From an uncultured Lachnoclostridium sp. (GTDB lineage Bacteria; Bacillota; Clostridia; Lachnospirales; Lachnospiraceae), in NCBI GenBank assembly GCA_905212635.1, contig CAJMFH010000004.1:42448-106447 (forward strand): a stretch of DNA of 64,000 nt. The letters are read 5' to 3'. The notes below the pieces were generated by a model, which did not search any database, was not told the DNA's origin, and worked only from the letters and a program-made list of their open reading frames with translations. Shown here piece by piece: positions 51,472-59,268 of this stretch. The translations under genes and the position numbers were made by a program. The stretch's first letter is position 1. Each line of letters starts with the position of its first letter.

Positions 51472-52179
51472 GAGGATGCCGTTTACCTTTGTCATAGCAC
51501 GGGGAACGGCATCTTTTGACGTTTTCCATGGAGCATCGGTATTGCGGTAGTCAAATTTTTCGATAAACCACGCCAGTTCTTCTTCCATTCGTTTATAATT
51601 TTCTAAAAATACGCAGTTCAGATCATTGGTAAAATCTTCTAGCACATTCCCGTGGAGATATTTTGGGGCTTCTTCAAAAAGCATTCCGTAGTGTTCTAAG
51701 CAGAATCCTTTTGATTTTTTGAATTTTGTCACAAAGGCAGAATCTTCTTCATATAAGTAGAAAATGGTTGCAATGTAACGCTCATATACGCCTTTGATCC
51801 GGTCACAGATATAGCACGAATGACTGATCTTGTCGGTAAAGGAAAAGAGGGACGTTTCTTCTTTTTTGGAAAATAAACCGCCGGCACTTTTTCTTCCCCT
51901 TTTTTGTAATAATTCAATCTCTTTTATCATATTCTTCATGTGAGTATCCATGATGAGAGCAAGTCCAAGCCGGTTTTCAAAATCGTACATCATCTGCATA
52001 TGGCGGGCGCAAAATCCGATTTTGTCTGTCGTAAGACGGATATCATCTTCCATATAACTGGGGCCCATCGCAAAGGCGACAGCATCGTTTTCCAGTTTTA
52101 ATTTTATTGCGCACACGGGACATTCACATGGTTTGTCAAAGATGTCATTTACGGGAATCGTGTATAATTGTTCTTTCAT
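51457..52179 (-). CDS. DUF6062 family protein with duplicated CxxC...FCxxH modules
   Basis: 240 residues from ATG 52179, preceded by GGAGG; the frame stays open further upstream without support. Two similar modules are visible: CPVC then GFCARHMQMM (about 20-80) and CYIC then GFCLEHYGML (about 120-170), so two zinc sites are plausible. Function unknown. It converges with the metal-exporter gene, and both ends overlap. Confidence 0.75.
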   Translation of the reverse strand: MKEQLYTIPVNDIFDKPCECPVCAIKLKLENDAVAFAMGPSYMEDDIRLTTDKIGFCARHMQMMYDFENRLGLALIMDTHMKNMIKEIELLQKRGRKSAGGLFSKKEETSLFSFTDKISHSCYICDRIKGVYERYIATIFYLYEEDSAFVTKFKKSKGFCLEHYGMLFEEAPKYLHGNVLEDFTNDLNCVFLENYKRMEEELAWFIEKFDYRNTDAPWKTSKDAVPRAMTKVNGILSMDE

Positions 52180-52315
52180 AGGTACCTCCGGGTGTTCTTT
52201 TGCAAATATTATAGCATAAACGCAAAAAGAAAGCAAAAAAGTTAGAAAAAAAGAGGATAAAAGAGATATAATGCGAAAAGACACAAAATGAAAGAAAAAT
52301 TCATAAGCGTACGAC

Positions 52316-52344
52316 TTGCAAAAAACAAGAGAAATGACTATTAT
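52316..52344 (+). promoter_or_regulatory. groESL promoter
   Basis: TTGCAA (52316-52321), 17 bp, TATTAT (52339-52344). The operator begins 12 bp after the -10, covering the transcription start. Confidence 0.75.
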
Positions 52345-52355
52345 TAAATCAATCG

Positions 52356-52382
52356 TTAGCACTCGGCAAAAGAGAGTGCTAA
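52356..52382 (+). promoter_or_regulatory. CIRCE operator (HrcA binding site)
   Basis: TTAGCACTC, a 9-bp spacer, GAGTGCTAA: a perfect match to the CIRCE consensus. HrcA bound here represses groESL until heat stress. hrcA is not in the window. Confidence 0.97.
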
Positions 52383-52420
52383 CAAGCAAAGCGAAAAGAT
52401 CATGATTGGAGGAAATAGAA

Positions 52421-52708
52421 ATGAAATTAGTACCTTTAGGTGACAGAGTTGTTTTACAACAGTTAGAAGCAGAAGAAACTACAAAATCCGGTATCGTTCT
52501 TCCGGGTCAGGCACAGGAAAAACCACAGCAGGCAGAAGTAGTAGCTGTTGGACCGGGTGGTCTTGTAGATGGAAAAGAAGTAAAAATGGAAGTAAAAGTC
52601 GGCGATAAAGTAATTTATTCAAAATATGCGGGAACCGATGTAAAATTGGAAGAGAAAGAGTATGTGATCGTTCGCCAGAGCGATATCGCAGCTATTGTGG
52701 AAGAATAA
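52421..52708 (+). CDS. groES: GroES co-chaperonin
   Basis: 95 residues, full length, with LVPLGDRVVLQQ, the mobile loop (EEETTKSGIVLPGQAQEKPQ region) and the C-terminal strand YVIVRQSDIAAI. ATG 52421 is set by GGAGG (52408-52412); the ATG at 52406 precedes the ribosome site. It caps the GroEL ring encoded downstream. Confidence 0.97.
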   Translation: MKLVPLGDRVVLQQLEAEETTKSGIVLPGQAQEKPQQAEVVAVGPGGLVDGKEVKMEVKVGDKVIYSKYAGTDVKLEEKEYVIVRQSDIAAIVEE

Positions 52709-52744
52709 AAGAAGCTTAAAATATTTTAATTGGAGGTCTTAATC

Positions 52745-54370
52745 ATGGCAAAAGAAATTAAGTTTGGCGTAGATGCCAGAAAAGCACTGGAAACAGGTGT
52801 AAATAAATTAGCAGATACCGTACGTGTTACACTGGGACCAAAAGGACGTAACGTTGTATTGGATAAATCCTTTGGCGCACCACTCATCACAAATGATGGT
52901 GTGACAATTGCAAAAGAGATTGAGCTGGAAGATGCTTTTGAAAATATGGGAGCACAGCTTGTAAAAGAAGTTGCAACAAAGACAAATGATGTAGCCGGAG
53001 ATGGTACAACAACCGCTACCGTTCTTGCACAGGCAATGATCAACGAAGGTATGAAAAACCTCGCTGCCGGCGCTAATCCAATCGTTCTTCGTAAAGGTAT
53101 GAAGAAAGCGACAGACTGTGCGGTAGAGGCAATCAAATCGATGAGTGAGACGCTTTCCGGAAAAGAGCAGATTGCTAAGGTGGCAGCAATTTCCGCAGGC
53201 GACGAGCAGGTCGGCGAGATGGTCGCTGACGCAATGGAAAAAGTTTCCAATGACGGCGTTATTACAATTGAAGAATCCAAGACAATGAAGACAGAACTTG
53301 ACCTGGTTGAAGGTATGCAGTTTGACCGTGGTTATCTGTCAGCATATATGGCAACCGATATGGATAAGATGGAAGCAAATCTGGAAAATCCATACATTTT
53401 GATCACAGATAAGAAGATTTCCAACATTCAGGAAATCCTTCCACTGCTGGAGCAGATCGTACAGTCCAGTGCCAAACTTCTCATCATTGCAGAAGATGTA
53501 GAGGGCGAAGCACTCAGCACACTCGTATTGAACAAACTGCGTGGTACTTTCCAGGTAGTAGCTGTAAAAGCACCTGGTTATGGTGACCGCAGAAAAGAAA
53601 TGCTCAAAGATATCGCAATCCTTACAGGTGGTCAGGTAATTACGGAAGAACTTGGTCTTGATCTGAAAGATACAACAATGGATCAGTTAGGACGTGCGAA
53701 ATCCGTTAAAGTTCAGAAAGAAAATACAATCATCGTAGATGGCGAGGGAGACAAAGCAGAAATTGAAGCTCGTGTATCCCAGATCCGTACACAGATCGAA
53801 GAGACAACTTCTGAATTTGATAAAGAAAAACTTCAGGAGAGACTTGCCAAACTGGCAGGCGGAGTTGCAGTTGTCCGTGTTGGTGCTGCAACAGAGACCG
53901 AGATGCAGGAAGCAAAACTTCGTATGGAAGATGCTTTGGCAGCGACAAGAGCAGCTGTAGAAGAAGGAATCATCGCAGGTGGTGGATCTGCATATATCCA
54001 CGCATCCAAGGAAGTTGCTAAGATGGCAGCAGAGCTGGAAGGCGACGAGAAGACAGGTGCCAATATCATCCTGAAAGCTCTCGAAGCTCCACTTCGCCGT
54101 ATCGCTGAAAATGCAGGTCTGGAAGGATCCGTTATCATTGATAAAGTAAAAGAAGGAAAACCGGGATTCGGTTTCAATGCTTATACAGAACAGTATGTAA
54201 ATATGGTTGACAATGGAATTCTTGATCCTGCTAAGGTGACAAGAAGTGCATTGCAGAATGCAACCAGCGTAGCATCTACCCTCTTGACAACAGAGTCTGT
54301 AGTTGCTAATATTAAAGAAGATACACCGGCTATGCCGGCAGGTGGTGCCCCAGGCATGGGCATGATGTAA
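52745..54370 (+). CDS. groEL: GroEL chaperonin
   Basis: 541 residues, ending in the Gly-Met tail GGAPGMGMM. ATP-binding motifs GPKGRNV and GDGTTTATVL are present. ATG 52745 follows GGAGG. Co-regulated with groES by CIRCE. Confidence 0.98.
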   Translation: MAKEIKFGVDARKALETGVNKLADTVRVTLGPKGRNVVLDKSFGAPLITNDGVTIAKEIELEDAFENMGAQLVKEVATKTNDVAGDGTTTATVLAQAMINEGMKNLAAGANPIVLRKGMKKATDCAVEAIKSMSETLSGKEQIAKVAAISAGDEQVGEMVADAMEKVSNDGVITIEESKTMKTELDLVEGMQFDRGYLSAYMATDMDKMEANLENPYILITDKKISNIQEILPLLEQIVQSSAKLLIIAEDVEGEALSTLVLNKLRGTFQVVAVKAPGYGDRRKEMLKDIAILTGGQVITEELGLDLKDTTMDQLGRAKSVKVQKENTIIVDGEGDKAEIEARVSQIRTQIEETTSEFDKEKLQERLAKLAGGVAVVRVGAATETEMQEAKLRMEDALAATRAAVEEGIIAGGGSAYIHASKEVAKMAAELEGDEKTGANIILKALEAPLRRIAENAGLEGSVIIDKVKEGKPGFGFNAYTEQYVNMVDNGILDPAKVTRSALQNATSVASTLLTTESVVANIKEDTPAMPAGGAPGMGMM

Positions 54371-54432
54371 ACCATCCGCAAGCAAATCAAGCGCCCACCG
54401 AAAGGTGGGCATTTGATTTGAACGGATGGTTT
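54369..54432 (+). terminator. Long three-part terminator hairpin after groEL
   Basis: AAACCATCCG (54369-54378) pairs with CGGATGGTTT (54423-54432); inside, CAAATCA pairs with TGATTTG and GCCCACC with GGTGGGC around a GAAA tetraloop. A U-run is lacking directly after the outer arm, but the structure is very stable. Confidence 0.75.
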
Positions 54433-54435
54433 AGC

Positions 54436-54610
54436 GATACGCGCAGGAGCGCGTTAGCGCGGACACGCGGAGGCGTGGCGCGTAGAGCTAAGAAGGTGAG
54501 ATATGCGCAGGAGCGCGTTAGCGCGGACACGCGGAGCGTGGCGCGTAGAGCTAAGAAGATGAGATACGCGCAGGAGCGCGCCAGCGCGGACACGCGGAGG
54601 CGTGGCGTGT
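54436..54610. repeat. Three GC-rich tandem repeats of about 64 bp
   Basis: Copies start at 54436, 54500 and 54563 (periods 64 and 63); the third diverges after about 47 nt. Each holds small palindromes (ACGCGC with GCGCGT; CACGC with GCGTG around GGAG). Base composition is far richer in G+C than the flanking genes. All reading frames through it are repeat artefacts. It fills the gap between groEL and the DUF6106-like gene. Confidence 0.9.
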
Positions 54611-54645
54611 AGCTGTAGATGATAGAACGAAAACAGGAGGACAAA

Positions 54646-55140
54646 ATGGAACAGGCATACGCAGAATATAGTGTGAAACAAAAAACGACCGGAAAAGATA
54701 TTGCATTGAAGATTATGATGATTGTTGGTGTAATACTTCTCTTTATTATAGGCTTCCGATTTCGTCTTCTGTTTTTGCTAGACGTGGTAGCTGTATTTGC
54801 TATGGTGTGGTTCTGGCCGAGATTTCACGTGACATGGGAATATGTTTATTGTGACGGACAGATTGATTTTGACATGATTCAGGGCGAAGACAAAAGAAAG
54901 ACGGTTCTTCGGATTGATCTTGATAATGCCGATGTGATTGCACCGATGGATTCAGAACGAATGGCAGGATATCGCCATTTACCGACAAAGAAGTTTTATT
55001 CTTTGCAGCCGGATGCCAAAACGTATGGCATCGTCATACGTTCCGAAGGAAAAGAAGAAAAACTTGTTCTTGAATTTGAGCCAAATGAAAAGATGATGGA
55101 TTTGATCTTGAACAAATATCCAAAAAAAGCAGAAAAATAA
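54646..55140 (+). CDS. DUF6106-like membrane protein
   Basis: 164 residues: a polar N-terminus (EQAYAEYSVKQKTTGKD), two adjacent membrane helices (about 23-60) and a soluble beta-rich C-terminal domain (YVYCDGQIDFDMIQGEDKRK, then VLEFEPNEKMMDLI). The layout resembles the DUF6106 family of Lachnospiraceae; this match is from memory of family architecture. AGGAGG precedes ATG 54646. Function unknown. A terminator follows. Confidence 0.6.
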   Translation: MEQAYAEYSVKQKTTGKDIALKIMMIVGVILLFIIGFRFRLLFLLDVVAVFAMVWFWPRFHVTWEYVYCDGQIDFDMIQGEDKRKTVLRIDLDNADVIAPMDSERMAGYRHLPTKKFYSLQPDAKTYGIVIRSEGKEEKLVLEFEPNEKMMDLILNKYPKKAEK

Positions 55141-55145
55141 GAAAT

Positions 55146-55181
55146 AAGCTTGTCATACGATGTGTGGCAGGCTTCCTTTTT
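55146..55181 (+). terminator. Terminator after the DUF6106-like gene
   Basis: AAGCTTGTCATAC (55146-55158) pairs with GTGTGGCAGGCTT (55162-55174) through 13 pairs including G-U, followed by CCTTTTT. Confidence 0.8.
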
Positions 55182-55335
55182 GTCTGGGGGCACACATATG
55201 CTGCCTTAAAAAAGGAACAAACTTGCCATATTTTTGAAAAAATAATAGGATATATTGGAAACATAATGAGAGGAAGGGAAGCGGATTATTTCCCTGACAG
55301 CATAGAATAAAAATGACAATCAGGAGGAAGATGGG

Positions 55336-57342
55336 ATGGATTTTCCGGGCAAAGAAAAATTGAAAAGAATATGCGACAACTACAGAAAACCTTCCATGTA
55401 TGTGAAGGGATATCTTCCGAAATTTGATCAGGACTATGAAAAGGAAAAAGATTCTTATCAGCACTATCAGTCTGTGGGTAAGAGAAGAATTGAAGTGGAA
55501 AGTGAAATTGCTTATGAAAAAGGATTGACACTTGAAAGCAGGGAAAGGGATCAGGAGCTGACGAAGCAGTTAAAAGAAAACAAATATACTTTTGAGGATC
55601 CGTGTGTGATATTGAATCCTTATGGAAGAACGCCGCTTTGTGCTTATGTGATGTTCTGGACGAAAGAACCGTGCGCGGTACGGTTTGTTGTAAAAGGAAA
55701 GACCAAAGAGGCGGATATTTGTGAGAAGATCTCTACTTTTGAAAACTGGCATAGGGTGCCGGTATATGGATTGTATCCGGCAATGGATAATAAAATAAAA
55801 CTGGAAATAATTGACAAATACAGAAAGACAGTTGGCGAAAAGAAACTTACGATACCAACAAAAAAATTGCCGGAATCTATGAATGATCTGGTGCAGGTAA
55901 AGAAAAAGACCGTGAAATCGGCGATGCAGTTGATTCTTGCCGTAGGAAAAAGCATGCCATATCCGGCAGCTTTTGATGAACAGGGAGACATCCGTTATAT
56001 GATGCGTTTCCGACCGCGTGGATATGGATTTTTCCCGGTGGCAAATGACCGTTTTATCGTTATGGAGCGGCAGACACTTCTTCCGACGCCATTGATCCCA
56101 CACTCCACACAGATGTATGAGATGGATTATCTCGGAAGGGTGTATCGAACCTACTATGTTCCTAACGGGATACACCATGATGTGTGTGAAATGACCCCTG
56201 GCGGAAATTTGCTGGTTGCCAGTAATTCCCAGTGCGGGCATGTGGAAGACTGTATTGCAGAAGTCAATCGTGAAACCGGAAAAATAGAAAAACTGCTGGA
56301 TATGCGGGAGATTTTTGGTACCGCGTACCGGGATCGCACAAATTGGGTGCATATCAATTCGTTGGATTATGACAGTAACAAAAAACAGCTTTATTTTTCT
56401 GCGAGAAATATTCATACCATTGGCTGCATTGATTGGAAAAAGGACAAGCTGAAATGGATATTGGGCGAAAAACATATGTGGAGAGAACGCCCTTTTTCGA
56501 AAAAACTTCTTTCGACACCGGAAAATATGCCTTGGCATTTTCAACAGCATTCTGCCAAATTAATTCGGGAAAATCTGGATGGAAGAGAAGATACAATTCA
56601 TATTATGATCTTTGATAACCATTGGCATGTGCGAAGAAAAAATCATTTTTTTGACAATGATGAGCAATCTTATGTTACAATATATACGATTGATGAAAAA
56701 AAGAAAAAGGCGTGGATTGAAAAACGTTTTGGCGGAGTGAAATCCAAAATCACGTCCAACGGAATCCTGTGCAGTGAAAAACGCCGGGTGTTTTACATGG
56801 GAGGATTTCTCGCATATCCGGAAAAAAATGACAACTGCGGTGGTTATATTTATGAATTTGATTATGATACAGGGATAGCGTTAAACGAATATTCCCTGCG
56901 ATATTATTTCTTCCGGGCATATGAACTTCGTATGAATATGCAGGACTTGTCAAAGGCAATGGATCTGTATGAGGAGCCTTGTGTCGGCTGGCTTCAACCT
57001 TTTGAAAGGTGGGAAAAGCCGATCCAACGTCCCGATAAGAAAATATCGGAGGCACCAATCCGATGTACAGAGGAGCGGATACGGCTCCGGCTGGAAGATG
57101 AGAATTTACAGATTAAATCCAGAGACCATCTGATTGAACAGGTCGTCGTAAAAGGAACGCGCAATACCTATCAAAAAGATTTCCGTAAACCGCCAAGGGA
57201 ACAGGATCTTGCTGCTGAGATGGAGTATTATGTGTCGATTCCACTATACAATCTGTCAGATGACACGTATGAAGTGTACGTTCGGTTTGGTGGAGAATTG
57301 TACGACAGTGGACAGACATTTACAATTCACAGCCGTAGATAG
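55336..57342 (+). CDS. Arylsulfotransferase-like (ASST) protein without signal peptide
   Basis: 668 residues. The central part (about 215-560) matches the six-bladed propeller of PAPS-independent aryl-sulfate sulfotransferases: YFPVANDRF-like blades, NGIHHDVCEMTPGGNLLVAS, NWVHINSLDYD and MPWHFQQHSAKLI, with a histidine suited to the sulfo-histidine role. E. coli-type AssT is periplasmic; here no signal peptide is seen, and a 120-residue N-terminal extension is unfamiliar. AGGAGG precedes the ATG. The two secreted beta-helix genes follow 14 bp and further downstream, which suggests a shared operon. Confidence 0.72.
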   Translation: MDFPGKEKLKRICDNYRKPSMYVKGYLPKFDQDYEKEKDSYQHYQSVGKRRIEVESEIAYEKGLTLESRERDQELTKQLKENKYTFEDPCVILNPYGRTPLCAYVMFWTKEPCAVRFVVKGKTKEADICEKISTFENWHRVPVYGLYPAMDNKIKLEIIDKYRKTVGEKKLTIPTKKLPESMNDLVQVKKKTVKSAMQLILAVGKSMPYPAAFDEQGDIRYMMRFRPRGYGFFPVANDRFIVMERQTLLPTPLIPHSTQMYEMDYLGRVYRTYYVPNGIHHDVCEMTPGGNLLVASNSQCGHVEDCIAEVNRETGKIEKLLDMREIFGTAYRDRTNWVHINSLDYDSNKKQLYFSARNIHTIGCIDWKKDKLKWILGEKHMWRERPFSKKLLSTPENMPWHFQQHSAKLIRENLDGREDTIHIMIFDNHWHVRRKNHFFDNDEQSYVTIYTIDEKKKKAWIEKRFGGVKSKITSNGILCSEKRRVFYMGGFLAYPEKNDNCGGYIYEFDYDTGIALNEYSLRYYFFRAYELRMNMQDLSKAMDLYEEPCVGWLQPFERWEKPIQRPDKKISEAPIRCTEERIRLRLEDENLQIKSRDHLIEQVVVKGTRNTYQKDFRKPPREQDLAAEMEYYVSIPLYNLSDDTYEVYVRFGGELYDSGQTFTIHSRR

Positions 57343-57356
57343 AAGGAGTAAATGAA

Positions 57357-59201
57357 GTGAAAAAACGATGTGTTCCCCTATTGGGGATCATAGTAAGCCT
57401 GGGAGTGCTCATTCTCGTATTATTGCCCGTACAGGTGCAGGCAAAGCGGAGAATGGTTCGGGCAAATAGTGTCCATGCATTGGAAGAGGCTACAAAGAAA
57501 TTGGAAAAAACCGGTGGGATCATATGGCTGGGAGACCGGACGTACCGGTTGAAAAAGAGCATAGTGATCCCTTCTCATGTTACCATACGGGGCAAAAAGA
57601 AAACGGTGGTAGATGGGGCATTATTAAAAGGCAGAACGGCATTTGTGACAAGAGATACCAGAGAAGTCCATGTGCGCTGGATCCAGTTTAGCAATATGAA
57701 GAAAGGGAGTGCCGTCAAAGGGATTCGGACCCGGAATATGAGGATTACCGATTGTTCCTTTATCGGAGGCGATTATGGCGTTTCCTTTGAAGGCTGCTAC
57801 CGTCCGATCGTCAGCAATAATACATTTACCCGATTGGGGCAGCCGATACGGTTTACCATTTCCAAAAAGGTGGTAAAAAAGAAATGGCGGCGCCGAACCG
57901 TGAAACGTACGGTCATTGTAAAAAACAGCATCACGGCAAAGCGCATCACCCAGATGAAAAAGAATACGGTGAAAAAAGTAACGCATTATTATGTGACATT
58001 TTCCAATGATGGGAAAAAGCAAAAACGGCTGTTTTATTATCGGGATAAGACGGATAACAATTTGTATCTGCGGCCGGAGACACGTCCTTACCGCGAGCGC
58101 TATACCGATGAAGAGACGTATCGTGGAAATACGAAAGGGTATTACCAGCTGCGTTCCTATATGGAGCAGTTGGAATATTGCGGCGGAGGTACCTTGACAT
58201 TAAAAAAGGGAACGTATTATATCAGCAATGCGGTCTGTATTCCCTCTAACGTAAAAATTGTGTTTGAAGACGGCGTTGTGATCAAAAAGACCAAAGCCAT
58301 TTACCAGACGGAACTGGATAACCACAAAGTTATTTTTATCTTTGTGCCGCCTTCTAAGGCCAAGCAAAAAGAGGCAGTTAGCGGTTACGGCGGAACGCAT
58401 GATGTGACAATGACAGGCATCGGAAATGTCGTGATCGACTGTAACAATAAACTGCCGGGGCGTGGTATGGACATGGGACACTGTCGTAATATTGTGATAG
58501 AAAATCTGACATTTCACAATCAATATGGTTCGCATTATATCGAACTCAATTCGTCACAGAATGTCATTGTAAAAAATTGTAATTTCTGGAAGTTTCGCGA
58601 TTATAAGGGGGATACCTACAAAGAAGCCATAAATATCGACGGAACAGATTATGCAGTCAATGGATTTAATCATGTCTGGTCGAAACATGACAAAACAGTG
58701 TGTCAGAATGTTGAGATCACAAACTGCAAATTTACCGATCTTGGCACGGCAATCGGGTCACATACCTATATTGCTGATCAGGGACAACAGTGCTATCATA
58801 CGGATATTCGGATTACCAATAATATTTTTTATGGCTCGACAAACTGTGCGATTCGGGCATTGAATTGGAAAAATGTGTTAATCGCAGACAATTCTTTTCG
58901 TGATATCGGCATTCAATATGGAACGAAAAATTTCTCTATTTTTATGGGTGGAGTGATTGATGCAACGGTCACGAGAAATGCTTTCGCCAATGTGTATGTG
59001 CCGGTTACGATACGCCAGCAGATTCAATATGAACTGGAGCGGAAAGCCGGGTATCCGATCAGCGAGTGCCAGATCACAGAGCAGAACTGGAATGATCTTT
59101 TAAATACCAATGTAATCTACGGAGCAGTATTTAAAGCAGCAGTACGATATACCAAAGATTTACAGTTAAAAGAGAAAACCTTAAAATATTTCTATGAATA
59201 A
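57357..59201 (+). CDS. Secreted right-handed beta-helix protein 1
   Basis: 614 residues from GTG 57357, 8 nt after AAGGAG; the nearby ATG 57352 is out of frame and stops at once. Signal peptide (about 1-30, ending VQVQA). The rest shows pectate-lyase-like parallel beta-helix coils (NITFHNQYGSHYIEL-type, HVTIRGKKKTVVDG, NVEITNCKF). Residues 265-510 are closely similar to the C-terminal half of the next protein (GGGTLTLKKGTYYIS, CIPSNVKIVFEDG, GSHYIELNSSQNV, KEAINIDGTD). Such folds are polysaccharide lyases, epimerases or adhesins; no catalytic set is certain. Confidence 0.8.
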   Translation: MKKRCVPLLGIIVSLGVLILVLLPVQVQAKRRMVRANSVHALEEATKKLEKTGGIIWLGDRTYRLKKSIVIPSHVTIRGKKKTVVDGALLKGRTAFVTRDTREVHVRWIQFSNMKKGSAVKGIRTRNMRITDCSFIGGDYGVSFEGCYRPIVSNNTFTRLGQPIRFTISKKVVKKKWRRRTVKRTVIVKNSITAKRITQMKKNTVKKVTHYYVTFSNDGKKQKRLFYYRDKTDNNLYLRPETRPYRERYTDEETYRGNTKGYYQLRSYMEQLEYCGGGTLTLKKGTYYISNAVCIPSNVKIVFEDGVVIKKTKAIYQTELDNHKVIFIFVPPSKAKQKEAVSGYGGTHDVTMTGIGNVVIDCNNKLPGRGMDMGHCRNIVIENLTFHNQYGSHYIELNSSQNVIVKNCNFWKFRDYKGDTYKEAINIDGTDYAVNGFNHVWSKHDKTVCQNVEITNCKFTDLGTAIGSHTYIADQGQQCYHTDIRITNNIFYGSTNCAIRALNWKNVLIADNSFRDIGIQYGTKNFSIFMGGVIDATVTRNAFANVYVPVTIRQQIQYELERKAGYPISECQITEQNWNDLLNTNVIYGAVFKAAVRYTKDLQLKEKTLKYFYE

Positions 59202-59268
59202 AAAGAAAATGACATATTTTGAGAGTAAAATAAACACAGTAACAGATTTAAAGAAAGGTGAGAATTAT

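Noticed and set aside
54387..54644. Reading frames on both strands through the GC-rich repeats (also 54418-54612 and 54454-54681)
   Set aside because: They are translations of the tandem repeat, with repeated Arg/Ser/Ala strings and no ribosome site.
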